A program made the position numbers and the translations under genes. Positions 22,394 through 34,135 of a DNA stretch of 64,000 nt are shown here, one piece after another. How positions within the stretch are numbered: position 1 is the stretch's first letter; each line of letters starts with the position of its first letter. The stretch is from Lottia gigantea (Eukaryota; Mollusca; Gastropoda; Lottiidae). The stretch spans positions 247,770-311,769 of the forward strand of contig NW_008706824.1 of the NCBI RefSeq assembly GCF_000327385.1, read 5' to 3'. Below the pieces are notes generated by a model that saw nothing but the letters and a program-made list of their open reading frames with translations, had not been told where the DNA came from and searched no databases.

Positions 22394-22618
22394 CTTGTTC
22401 TTGTGTTTCGTTGTGTGGAAGATATTTGGCTGTTCCGTTGTCTGAAGGATGTTTGGCTGTTTCGTTGTCTGGAGGAAGTTTGCCTGTTTCGTTGTCTGAA
22501 AGGAGTTTTGCTGTTCCGTTGTCTGCAGGATGTTTGCCTGTTTCGTTGTCTGGAGGAAGTTTAGCTGTTTCGTTGCGTGGAAGAGGTTCGGTTGTACTTT
22601 TAATTTTAATGGATTCAT
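22394..22618 (-). repeat. Coding 27-bp repeat: seven 9-residue N-x-T units (gene 1 exon)
   Basis: In the splice-consistent phase the exon encodes units such as PDNETAKLP, ADNGTAKLL and PDNETGKHP, seven in a row, each with an N-[EG]-T sequon. The other open frame on this strand (with TTKQANFL-type units) is not supported by the flanking exon phase. Units are 27 bp, and only the first and last differ much. Confidence 0.7.
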
Positions 22619-25600
22619 CTAAAAATATTTAGGATAAGAATCCTACTAAATGAACGTGTTTATATAGATAAATACACATCGTACTATAAAAGATCGATTT
22701 GAAGTCTACAAATATTAAGTGGCCAATATTAAGTTTACACGATTTCTGTCCTTTTGATAGTCAGGGAGAGTTACGGCACTTGATTTAAATTTTGAATAAT
22801 AAATATATTATTACCTGATGATTGGGATGGTTGTAGACCACAACTTGTGTCAACACATCTTCCTGCTTCTTTGTCTTCATCTTGACTGGTCTTTTCTACA
22901 ATAAAAAAAAATGATCTGTATGTTAATAGATGATTACAGTATAAATCACATCGAAATATATACACGAATGAGCTTCATTGAGATGAATATAGTGGAGCTT
23001 TTTTTAAAAAGGCATGGACAAGTTTTTGATATGCTACAGATGCAGACCTAGCAGTTTTATGTTTCAACTACATGTTATTATCAAAATAGCAAAAAATAAT
23101 CCATCTTTAATTCATTGTACAAATCTGACAATCACACACAAGACTTCTGTTCTCCGGTACATAATACAGATTCAAATGAACAGGTTAATAGTATGAAAAT
23201 ATTATAAAATATTATTACGTGATGATCGGGATGGTTTTACTGCACAAATGTTGTCAACAGATCTTCCTGGACTGTCCTTTTCTACAATAAAAACGTGATC
23301 TATCGTCATAGGGTAAACGACTGACTGGAGGTGTATCAACATCCGGTCGGTGAAACTGTCGACAAGACTTTAATCTGCGACAAAAACCGTCGAAAACTGT
23401 TCATGTGCCCGCAACATTAGCTTACTACTATAAGTTTGCAAATTGTCGAGGGATCTGTAACGTGAACAGTCTGTAATTCACGGGGTCTCGGTTTATTGAC
23501 CCCTCCGAACTACTAGACGCTTTTTCCATGTCAGCCCCTCCGATCTGCATCATTGACAAAGGGGAAATCGGGTAAATCTTGAACTCTCTTCGCTTCTTGA
23601 AGATTAATTTGTCTCTTTGATCCAATCTGTAATTATCAGGCCTACATCTGTGGCTTATACAAGAAACTCACCGTCATCACTGCAGTTAATATCAGAGGAA
23701 ACACAAAGTTCCTCATTTCTCTCAGCTTTGGTTGAGACTTCAATGGCTTGTATTGGAGGTTTTCGTTCACATTGTTTCGTACTTTCTATATCAAGTCTTT
23801 TTTTAAGAATGACATCGTTCTGAACAGCATTGACTAAATCATTTCTACCTATTTCTTTTAATGCAGTAATAATTTGTTGTAAACTGGGATCTTTGTGTTT
23901 TTCGTGCCACATGTCGATCAACTTAAAGAATCGTGTATCGATTTGCATGTGACTTAACTGTTCCCATTTTGCATGTGCGTTGAATTCTGAAGTTCCTAGA
24001 AGATAAACAACAATTCAAATACTAACCCCAAAACCTCTCCTGAAAAAGGGCAATCACAAATATCCACAATACCTTTATGTTGAACAAATTCGATATTCAT
24101 CAACCTCTCGGTAGCGAATAACTAAACCAAGTACTAAATAACGATCCAGATAGGACGATGAAAAACAAATAGTCCCTTAACCGATCAATTGTAATAGTTC
24201 AAGGGAAGTAACTGATGAAAATAGTTTCATTTAATTTAAACAGTTCAAGGGAGGGAAATGATCACAAAAGTTATATTATGATTACGTGTATTGATATTTG
24301 TCCGCAATAACGAAGTATTTTATAATAAACAGGTATATCAAGTGTCCAAAAGAATAATCATACTCCGTCTTGAACCACGCAAACCATTTTTGCTAAATAC
24401 TACATGCAAAAACAAAACCAAGTGTTATGTAAAATTATAAAAATATCTTGACATATTCTACGATTAGGTCATGGTGACGACCGTTCCTGAAAAGTCGATT
24501 TGGTAAATACCCCTGTATGAGTAGCATTGACGTCAATGTTCCGATTTACCTAAGAAATCAGCGTAGAAAGAACATGCTCTAGCGTATCGACCAATAGAGA
24601 CACACATGCTCCATAAGCTGGCGAATGCGGAATGGTGCTGCACATAAAATGAAACTTTATCAATCGTGAACATGATGATTTACGAAAAGTATTTTGATTT
24701 AGAACGCATTTCATATTAGTGTTCAAGCACCAACACCGTGGATGCTTACTTGATATGATATTTATGACTAGGTTTACATGCTGCCAGTAAAATCGAAGAG
24801 AATTTATTATTTATGATATAAATGGAAACTCAAGTCTTACCTAAATGGACAACAAATATATCCAGCTGCTTCAGATTGTTTATCAACATCTTACGGATTG
24901 TTTGTAGCCATTCCGGTTTCGCACTCGGATTATCATCCTCCTCTGAAACAAATTCTGTCCGTGTGGGAAAAAAATGAGAAATTAGGGAGTCATGTCCCAT
25001 TCCCTTTGAATTTCAGTTTAATAGCCCTGAGTTACTTCTATGACGTTCTCCGTCAACAGCCACATTTTGACATTAAGCTGTATGAAAACACTGACTCACA
25101 CAGGAAACTTACCTTCGTCATTACCTTCATTATTTTCATTTTCCCAAGTAAATTGTTCATTAAGATTGGTATCGTTCTCAATAATATTGACTATATCATT
25201 CCTCTTCATCTCTTGTAAAGCTGATATAATTTTGTTCAGACTTGGTTGATTGGACGTTTCCAACCACACGTCCATGAATTTATAGAATCGTGTTTCTATT
25301 TGTGGGGTGCTTATATTTAACTGTTCCCATTTTGCGGTTGCATTAAATTCGTTGGTTACTAGAAGATAAACAACAATCCAAATAATATCCCCTCCCCTTT
25401 TCTGAAAGAGGGCAATTTAGCCTATGTTCAACTATTGGTGGTTGTATCAACCTTCTTGTAGCGAAACGACTTTTTTAAATTGCGAATAGTATTTTTAGTT
25501 TTAACATATTTCATATAAGTGTAGAAACACAACTGACAACACTAATATGAAGATTGTATATCAATTATTACTAATCATGTAAAATATGTTAATGGTCTGG

Positions 25601-27350
25601 TTTTAAATGTTGTCAGTAATATAAGAGAAAGATTTTGAGGACACGAGTACCTTGAATAATGACCCTAGCTATTTGATCTAAAGGCAAATGATCTTGAAGC
25701 GAGGTCATTGGAGGTGATTAATCAGCAGAATTGATATCAGGTACCTTTTGTTTTAAGTTGATTTTACGTTGGATTATCAATAATACAAGGGATTATCTAA
25801 TTGGCGATAAGTGATTAAGATGACTAGATGTCGAATTATACAGATTTTTTTGCGTGTCTGGTCAACTGCTTAGTGCTCTAATTCGTAATAAACAGAATGT
25901 CGGAGAACTTAAAATGTTTTTAAACTGACATAAGAAGGAAATGTATTTTTATTCTGTTTGAGTTGAACGAATAAAGAGTGAAATATTATCTTTGTCATGT
26001 GAACAAATTCAGAGTAATCGAAGTGATCAGTTGTAATCATGTTCAGTATAAAGGGTTAACTGTTTGTTAGTTAATTGTGTTATAATTGTGAGAAGGGAAC
26101 AAAGAAATAAACCTGATTCAGATGATCTATCAATATCTTACGGGTTTTATGAATCCATCTGGGCTCCACACTCGACATTTCAGGCGCCTCTGAAAAAATT
26201 GTCAAGATCTTATTGTTGATATTATTACCATTAGAATTATTTATGAAATACTTTCTGATTTACCTTATGGTGGTAATGTTACGCCGTTACTTTCTGAATT
26301 ACTGTATGTTGGTAATTATACTTCAATACTTCCCGACTTCACCCTATGTTAGTAATGTTACGTCTTTACTTTCTGAATTACCCTATGGTGGTAATGTTAC
26401 TTCGTAGTGTAAGTAACATTAACACAACAGAGTCATTCAAAACGTAACGACGTAACATTATCGTCGTAGAGTAATACAGGAAGTAACGACGTAACATTAC
26501 CACAACAGAGTCATTCAAAACGTAACGACGTAACAGTATCGTCATAGAGTAATACAGGAAGTAACGACGTAACATTAACACAACAGAGTCATTCAAAACG
26601 TAACGACGTAACAGTATCGTCATAGAGTAATACAGGAAGTAACGACGTAACATTACCACAACAGAGTCATTCAAAACGTAACGACGTAACATTATCGTCA
26701 TAGAGTAATACAGGAAGTAATGAGGTAACATTACCACAACAGAGTCATTCAAAACGTAACGACGTAACAGTATCGTCATAGAGTAATACAGGAAGTAACG
26801 ACGTAACATTACCACAACAGAGTCATTCAAAACGTAACGACGTAACATTATCGTCATAGGGTAATACAGGAAGTAACGACGTAACATTACCACAACAGAG
26901 TCATTCAAAACGTAACGACGTAACATTATCGTCATAGAGTAATACAGGAAGTAACGACGTAACATTACCACAACAGAGTCGTTCAAAACGTAACGGTTTG
27001 ATGAAAGTAGATTTGAATCCGGTGAAAAGAAGAAAAAATACTTTAGACCTTTCCAATTCGAATCAAACGATTGCCTATATTAGATACCGTTGATGATTCT
27101 ATACTCAATGTAAGGGCGTCATTTACGAGGAAACATTTGACACTTAAGATTTTTATTTGAATTTTCACTCCCGTAGAGCACGAAGTGTTCAGATATAAAC
27201 ATATACACGATTACTATACCTCTTTTTTCCTAGTCTCTTGCTATTTACTAATAATTTACTAAAAATTATCCCAAACAGTTGATAAAGTAGGTACTAGTAG
27301 TCTTCACGAAGGAAGATCAATATCTATAACCTATGACTTCGTATTATTAA
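22394..27350 (-). CDS. Death-domain gene 1: two domain units plus a sequon-rich tail
   Basis: Exons read on the minus strand: a likely non-coding 5' exon ending at 27220; exon A2 about 26113-26189; B2 25113-25358; A1 24841-24942; B1 23672-23995; then 23219-23281, 22815-22895 and 22394-22618. From B2 on, every exon is a multiple of three, flanked by AG/GT and phase 1 at both ends, so all join in frame. A plus B encode a death-fold domain: helix 1 (MLINNLKQLDIFVVHLG), then AKWEQL, a helix ending MDVW or IDMW, and PSLNKIISALQEMKRNDIVN, matching the 'W..L / W / L..AL+...R.D' death-domain pattern. A2 starts with a plausible ATG (26178) but lacks the usual donor and its last third, so it is degenerate or skipped. 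No transmembrane segment is seen. It is probably an adaptor in innate or apoptotic signalling; no specific family is assigned. The 3' end is not found. Confidence 0.65.
23447..23576 (-). mobile_element. SINE relic
   Basis: Shares GCATCATTGACAAAGGGG and the TCCATGTCAGCC phrase with the SINE at 63116, on the minus strand. It lies in the intron between exons B1 and 23219-23281 of gene 1. Confidence 0.6.
24540..24655 (-). pseudogene. Fragment related to the terminal exon at 41.2 kb
   Basis: Minus-strand frame ends VSLLVDTLEHVLSTLIS followed by TAG, against VSQLVDTLEHVLSTLIS and TAG at 41198. It lies in the intron between A1 and B1 of gene 1. The upstream part of the exon is missing. Confidence 0.55.
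26232..26995. repeat. 78-bp satellite with inverted left part
   Basis: From about 26410 a 78-bp unit containing GAGTCATTCAAAACGTAACG recurs about 7.5 times. At 26232-26400 related sequence (GGTGGTAATGTTACG with GTTACTTTCTGAATTAC) runs in the opposite orientation, giving a head-to-head junction near 26400. Since 78 is a multiple of three, one minus-strand frame stays open for 202 codons as a low-complexity artefact. Confidence 0.85.
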
Positions 27351-27690
27351 AACTTAAAGATTACACAAGCTGACAAGCTATAATATTCAAGTCAATGGGT
27401 TTTCCCAGCATTATAAAAATAACGATTCTATATACAGTCATGTAATATAAAAATAACGATTACATGTATTATACCTTTTGTACTTTTTAAAGATTTAACG
27501 TGCTGTTATTATTGACATGAGAACTTCGATAGTTTCTTTCAGGGGTGTATCTAGAAAATGGCTGAGGGGTGTCTCTCCGTGGCGAGGCCCAAAGGGTGCT
27601 GCCAGGGGCTCCTAGAAGACAACGTATTTCTGAGATAAATTTTGAATATTTGAACATATTTAAAATTAAGACCTTTCTCATTCTTTGTAA
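26996..27690. other. Upstream flank of death-domain gene 1
   Basis: The stretch around 27175-27310 resembles 39735-39900 (shared CGAAGTGT, ATATAAACATA, GATTACTATACCT), taken here as the first exon and promoter region of gene 1 on the minus strand. The rest is AT-rich and without genes. Confidence 0.45.
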
Positions 27691-28536
27691 TTTTCTTCAA
27701 TTTCCAAACAAATCTTAACTGTTTTAATTAAGCATTATATTTAATATATCTTTGATGATTTCTATTAGATCGTTTCATTGTTGGGTTTGTTTGTATTTAC
27801 AACAGATAATATATTATCACGTATAATGAATATGCATAGAGACAGTGGTATAGGTCTTATAACAAAATCCAACTACACCTGATGATACAAAAACTTCAAC
27901 TCTTGAATGTTAATCCATTTCTAATACTGTGGATTGGTGACTTTCTCACAAATCGAATCCAGTATGTTAAAAGTCAACGAATCAATATCCTCTACTGCTG
28001 TCAAAAATACAGGGGTCCAACAGGGTTGTGTCATGTCGCCAGTACTATTCATTCTATACACAAATGACTGTGTAAGCATTTCAGGAAACTGTATCACTGT
28101 CAAGTTTACGGATGACGCCGCTGTTGTAGGCTCATTAAACGACAACACTAATACTGATGAGCTTTACCGGTCAGATGTTTCAAATTTCGTAGACTGGTGT
28201 GTATCAAACTTTATGCAATTAAACACAAAAAAAAAACCCAAAGAACTTATCATAGACTTCCGGAGAAATAAGTCAGAGATCCAACCATTGATCATAAATA
28301 ACCAGCCTGTTGATTTAGTAAATGAATATAAATACCTTGGAACAATAATTGATGATAAATTAACTTGGACCCCAAACACTAATTGAATTTATAGTAAATG
28401 TCAGCAACGACTGTATTCCCCTCGAAAACTCCGCTCTTTCAATGTAAATAAGGACATTATTTCACTTTCCTACTCCTCAATTATACAGAGTGTTTTATGT
28501 TTTTCAATACAGTTGGCATGCTTCTCTTTCAGTACA

Positions 28537-29365
28537 TTCCTACATGATAGGACGTTTAAGGTTCGACTTGGCTCCATTTTTTCAGATCCTTTTCCTCAGG
28601 ATAATGGAGTTCCACAGGGTAGCATATTATCCGTTACCCTGTTCTCTATTAAAATTAATTCCATCACGTCGTGCCTTGGACGGGGGGTTGATGGCTCTCT
28701 GTATGTTGATGACTTTCAGATGTGTTATTGCTCTACAAACATGCAGACGATTGAGCGTCAGTTGCAGCTTTGCTTAAACAACTTACAGCAATGGGCAACT
28801 GACAATGGATTTAGGTTTTCGAAATCCAAGACCGTCTGCATGCATTTCTGTAAACGAAGAGGATTGCACCTAGATCCAGAACTAAAGGTGGATGGTGCTG
28901 TCATTCCTGTTGTGCGGGAATTTAAATTTTTGGGACTTACTTTTGATAGCAAGCTTTCTTTTCGTCCCCATATTAAAATCCTCAAGAACAAATGTCTGAA
29001 AGCTCTCAACATACTGAGAGTCTTATCCAATACTGACTGGGGAGCGGACCGAAAGGTCCTCCTCCGATTATATCGAGCTTTGGTTCGTTCCAAGCTCGAT
29101 TATGGGTGTCAGGTGTATGGTTCGGCTCGTCAATCCTATATCAAAGAGCTTGATACCATACACCATCAAGGACTTAGAATCAGTTTAGGTGCGTTTCGCA
29201 CTACTCCAGTTGAAAGTCTGTACGTCGAGGCTAATGAGCCCTCATTGTACGACAGACGTGACAGGCTTTAATTGCAGTACGCTATCAAGATAGCATCATT
29301 GCCACAACATCCTGCTTACTGCCCCGTATTTAGACCTTACTTTGAACACCTGTACGAGGCAAAAA
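28537..29365 (+). pseudogene. LINE reverse transcriptase, C-terminal part
   Basis: Frame includes NGVPQGSILS (motif B), SLYVDDFQMC (catalytic YVDD), FSKSKTVCMHF, VREFKFLGLTFD and the thumb segment LRLYRALVRSKLDYGC. An in-frame TAA follows DRRDRL near 29269, after which recognisable sequence continues to about 29350 and then shifts frame into the RNase H part. The N-terminal endonuclease is missing. Confidence 0.85.
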
Positions 29366-30140
29366 TATGGATTTTGCTCCTTTCTCTACAGATGGGTCTA
29401 AGGATGGTGATAAGGTAGCAGCCGCTACAGTTACACCATCCGAAGTTCTATCTGTAGCTCTTCCACCAGCAGCCTCAATATTTACTGCAGAACTCATTGC
29501 CATTTTACAGGCACTTGAGTTTTTTCAGTCCTCTACATCATTAAAAAAATGTATTATATTTTCTGATTTTTTGTCCTCATTACAAGCTATTAATAACATC
29601 CAGCTTGTACACCCAATAATCGGGGATATATACAAGCTCTCTGGGCCGAAAAAGGACATTGTCCTTTGTTGGCTCCCCAGTCACATGGATATACGGGGGA
29701 ATGACATGGCAGATGCGGCGGCTAAGGCTCCTTTGTCACTGCCTGTTTCCTCCTTTTCTTTGCCTTTCACCGATTTTAAATCGGTGATAAGGTCTTTTAT
29801 TCAACATCGATGGCAGCAAAGATGGGATGCTGCAGACACTAACAAGCTTCATGCCATTAAGCCTCTCCTAGGAGACTGGCCATCCTCCTATTGTGCCAAC
29901 AGGAGAAATGAAGTTGTTTTGTGTCGCTCTCGTCTTGGACATAATCACCTCACCAACTGTTATTTGCTCAAGCGAGAGCCTCAACCAGTCTGTGAGCACT
30001 GCCAGATCTGCCTGACAGTGAAACACATTCTGATTGAGTGTAAGCATCTCAAACCTATAAGATCACAGCACTACCGTGCTGTTTCTTTATTTCAGCTTTT
30101 TGCTCAACCTTCTCTTTATGAGAAGGTTGTGGCTTTTTAA
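29366..30140 (+). pseudogene. LINE RNase H and C-terminal cysteine domain
   Basis: Motifs of the RNase H fold: STDGSKDG (first Asp), FTAELIAILQAL (Glu), IFSDFLSSL (second Asp; SDF in place of the usual SDS), WLPSHMDIRGNDMADAAAK (last Asp). A C-terminal CEHC...H...C pattern with GHNHLTNCYLL is typical of I, Nimb and Jockey relatives with RNase H. Confidence 0.85.
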
Positions 30141-30644
30141 AAACAAGCAGGTCTTTATTTTGAATTTTAAATATTTGTTGGTTTTTAATACCACCATGTG
30201 GTGTATTACCTGTGATATTGTTTTTAGTGTTTTTTTGTAGTCATTAAATGACTTTTTCTGTGATATGGTTTTTATCGTCTTTTTTTGTTGTCACTATGTG
30301 ACCTTTATGTGATATTGATAGGTGTTTTATTGTTTTAGTTTTTGTATTATATTAACGTATTCTGGAGCTATATAGCCCGTTTGGTGCTGATGCTCCTTAA
30401 TACATTTAATTTCATTTCATTTCATTTCTCTTTCAGTACAGAATAGGGCAAAAATTCCTTTATTCCTATTCTATTAATTTATTAAACAAACGCCAAATCA
30501 ATCTGTGATATTTCTTCTCTAGTTGTATATTTGATATGTTTCGAATGTCCAAACTCTGTATTATATCTTAGTTCCCTTTTGTTTTGTCAAGTCTTGCATT
30601 AAACAAGAATTCCCGAAAGGGTAAGAAAGATTTATCTTATATAG

Positions 30645-32610
30645 AACAATTACCTCAACATGTAATATATATAATTAAATATATATAAAAACAAATCACC
30701 GAGAGCAAGAGAATTCCTATAATCAAAATCTCGGTATAACTGACAATCACTGTAAGTTAACCTTGAGTTTTTGACGTAACATCATGAAAGTTTAAAACTT
30801 GTTCACGTGCCAGAACAGTGTAAAGTTACCACATTTTATATCTTTGGACGGTTGTGAACCCGAAAGTAGACGTAAGACATCACCAATGAAAGCATCGGCA
30901 GATAGCCAAGGTCAATGACCTTTGACCATAAAAAGGGGAAAGTCAACAAAGGTTTAGGTCACGAGATATAATCAAATTTTCAAAATGCATAAGGCTATAA
31001 AACTGGAAGCTGGCGTCTAACATCAAATATGAATATAAAAATAGATAGCCAAGGCCAATGACCTTTGATCCTACAAGAGTTTAGGTCAAAAATTGAAAAT
31101 ATGGAAATTCTAAAACCTTTTCTTTTTTTTAACTATAAAACTGATCTTTTCGGACAAACTGACCAAATGAATGACGTATATGTCCCTTTTTGAACAAATG
31201 TACAATTTGTAAAGCATACAGGTCAAAAGATACACCCACACCCATCTCAAAGAAGCGATATATTGTAAAAAAAACCAAAAAAAAAACTCAATTTTCAAAA
31301 AATCACAATTGTCAAGCTTGTAAAAAAACTATTGTTATATATCACTGGAAAGAGCATAAAGAGCACATTAAGAATCTGAAAAATAAAAAAGTTGACCGAA
31401 GAAAGTGTGCGACAAATTTGCTCTTTTTAAATGCTATCAAATGAGATATATGTATATTTCAAAAATGAAAACCCGAACAAAATCAGCCCAAAAAATGCCA
31501 CTTCTAGAGCCGATTTTCTACTTTTTGCACATGTTGATCTGTACCACTTCCGGTTTTACAACAATGTTCCAATTTATATCCATTAACTAAGTCCTTGCTG
31601 TAGAAGTTGAATAATCGCTGCAACTATTACAGTCTAAGCTGTGTGCCCTGTGTAAATCTCGAATAAAATAATTGATAATATGATAACAAAGAGAGAAACT
31701 GGGAAATGAGTCCCACAATGATAATGTAAAGATATATGAAAATGCACCAAAAAATACTTACGCTAATTACATGCAGAAAACTGATTTACATTTTCTGGCC
31801 ATCATGTTATTTAATAATTAGCGCGTGCTCAACCTACAGGCTACCATTCGTGGCCACTTTAAGCAAAGTATGCTTGAATCACCTTCGAACCACAGAAAAC
31901 TGCTGCAATCAGTTTGATATTATAATTTGATTTGTGTAAATGTTAAAAACCAGTACATGCAAAACAATTCTAAAATCTCGTCTGTACCCTATAAGTAAAA
32001 ATCACGAGATACCACTTAATCAATTCATTATGGACAAAACAATTCTACCACCATGCAAGAAGCAGATTTGTTTTAGTTGATAAGGAGTTGTGCCAAAAGA
32101 TATCTAATGTCTGTAAAATTATGAAGTCAAAATATGATGGTCAGTTTTTTGAATTTTTCTCATTATTCTTATGAGAATTAGAATACAAGCCTCAAAATAG
32201 TACCGTCAGTCTTAGAATTTCTTTGCGTTGATAAAAAAACAATTAAGAGCATGAGCACACATAATGTCTTCAACATTTGTTTTTACAACAGTCAATGTTT
32301 AGCCAAAATTTGTGACTTCTAGAGGAAAATTTTCATTGTAGACTTACAAAAGATTATATTTTAATCAACGCAAAGACATTCTAAGACTATCAATACTAGT
32401 TTGAGTCTGATATTCCAATTCTCTTGATACATATCGAAAAAATTCAAAAAATTTTATAATTTGCTCAAACAATAGCTTTTATACTTTTTAATTTTCAATT
32501 CTTTGGAACGGTAAAAATCAAGAAAATAATTGTTCAAATAACTACTTTGAAGTCCGGCAGTATCTAAAATAATATTTATAATAGTTGCCTCCCTTGAACT
32601 GTTATTATTA
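30645..32610. repeat. R1 repeat family, copy 1
   Basis: Aligns with 43185-45545 along its length; the part 31690-32600 is nearly identical to 44600-45520. Contains AGGTCAATGACCT at 30909-30921 and several more AGGTCA-type phrases. No coding sequence: a 64-codon frame at 31736 is identical at 44662 but lies in this non-coding repeat. Typical end phrases are CTGTGTGCCCTGTGTAAAT and TCCCACAATGATAATG. Confidence 0.75.
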
Positions 32611-32719
32611 TATAATGTTTTCATTAGTTACCTCATTGGAACTGATGAATTGTATCAATCTGGTGATTATTCTTGTTTTAACCTTCATATTTTTGTGTTT
32701 ATGACATACAAATCTGGTC

Positions 32720-33420
32720 ATTTTGTTTGACCGGTAAAGCTCATCAGTATTAGTGTCGTCGTTTAATGAGCCTACAACAGTGGCGTCATCCGTAAACTTG
32801 ACAGTGATACAGTTTCCTGAAATGCTTACACAGTCAGTTGTGTATAGAATGAATAGTACTGGCGACATGACACAACCCTGTTGGACCCCTGTATTTTTGA
32901 CAGCAGTAGCGGATATTGATTCGTTGACAAAAGTTGAAGTTTTTGTATCATCAGGCGTAGTTGGATTGTGTTATAAGACCTATACCACTGTCTCTATGCA
33001 TATTCATTATACGTGATAATATATTATCTGTTGTAAATACAAACAAACCCAACAATGAAAGGATCTAATAGAAATCCTCAAAGATATATTAAATATAATG
33101 CTAAATTAAAACAGTTAAGATTTGTTTGGAAATTGAAGAAAATTACAGAGATCCAACCATTGAATATAAATACCTTGGAACAATAATTGATGATAAATTA
33201 ACTTGGACCCAAAACACTAATCAGCAAATGTCAGCAACGACTGTATTCCCCTCGAAAACTCCGCTCTTTCAATGTAAATAAGGACATTATTTCATTTTCC
33301 TACTCCTCAATTATACAGAGTGTTTTATGTTTTTCAATACAGTTGACATGCTTCTCTTTCAGTACAGAATAGGGCAAAAATTCCTTTATTCCTATTCTAT
33401 TAATTTATTAAACTGACAAT
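32720..33420. mobile_element. Second copy of the CR1/L2-type LINE, with 5' half inverted
   Basis: 32720-33147 is the reverse complement of 27687-28175, whereas 33148-33420 runs in the plus orientation and matches 28277-28536 joined directly to 30441-30505. This is the arrangement left by twin priming. The RT motif MSPVLFILYT is readable on the minus strand. The intact 33350 region shows the empty site of the nested LINE. Confidence 0.8.
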
Positions 33421-33564
33421 CACTGTTCTTTTGTAAGTTAACCTTGAGTTTAGACGTAAGTTTATGTAAGTTTAAAACTTGTCCAGCAAAATGATGCTTA
33501 AATCACCTTCGAACAACCGAAAACTGCTACAATCAGTTTGACATGATAGTTTGGCGGTGTAAAC

Positions 33565-34135
33565 ATAATATAACAAAAACATTATATAACAAAAACATTA
33601 TATAACAAAAACATTATACTACACATTATATTATACTTAATATAACAAAAACATTATATAACAAAAACATTATATTACACATAAGATAACAAAAACATAA
33701 GATAACAAAAACATTATACTACACATTATATTATACTTAATATAACAAAAACATTATATAACAAAAACATTATATAACAAAAACATTATATTACACATAA
33801 GATAACAAAAACATAATATAACAAAAACATTATATAACAAAAACATTATATAACAAAAACATTATATAACAAAAACATTATATAACAAAAACATAAGATA
33901 ACAAAAACATTATACTACACATTATATTATACTTAATATAACAAAAACATTATATAACAAAAACATTATATTATACATAAGATAACAAAAACATAAGATA
34001 ACAAAAACATTATACTACACATTATATTATACTTAATATAACAAAAACATTATATAACAAAAACATAATATAACAAAAACATTATACTACACATTATATT
34101 ATACTTATTAAAACAAAAACATAATATTTTTGTAT
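33565..34135. repeat. 16-bp minisatellite with higher-order structure
   Basis: Units AACAAAAACATTATAT and variants in tandem, interrupted at intervals by a longer block containing CTACACATTATATTATACTT, so that a larger repeat unit is visible about five times. Confidence 0.9.

Larger units (their letters stand above)
28537..30440 (+). mobile_element. I/Nimb-type LINE with RNase H, 5'-truncated, nested
   Basis: Inserted into the LINE above. The flanking 15 bp TTCTCTTTCAGTACA occurs at 28522-28536 and 30426-30440 and only once in the uninterrupted copy near 33350, so it is the target duplication. It starts inside the reverse transcriptase and ends in an (ATTTC)n tail. Confidence 0.9.
27687..30645 (+). 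mobile_element. CR1/L2-type LINE fragment interrupted by a second LINE
   Basis: A plus-strand LINE piece, 5'-truncated. Frame 27934-28386 shows reverse transcriptase motifs QQGCVMSPVLFILYTND, KFTDDAAVVG (catalytic DD), then LNTKKK, IDFR and YKYLGTIIDDKLTW. A frame change lies near 27960, an in-frame stop near 28384, and the C-terminal part continues to about 28536 and resumes at 30441. The related repeat copy at 43.0-43.2 kb lacks this insert. It may belong to a neighbouring clade instead of CR1/L2. Confidence 0.75.

Noticed and set aside
22358-22618. Other minus-strand frame of the 27-bp coding repeat (QTTKQANFLQ type)
   Set aside because: Its phase does not fit the neighbouring exons, whereas the sequon frame does.
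26378-26986. 202-codon minus-strand frame
   Set aside because: Low-complexity translation of the 78-bp satellite, whose length is a multiple of three.
28758-29093. 111-codon minus-strand frame
   Set aside because: Antisense to the LINE reverse transcriptase.
31736-31930. 64-codon frame conserved at 44662
   Set aside because: The conservation comes from a recent duplication of a non-coding repeat; there is no sign of coding constraint.
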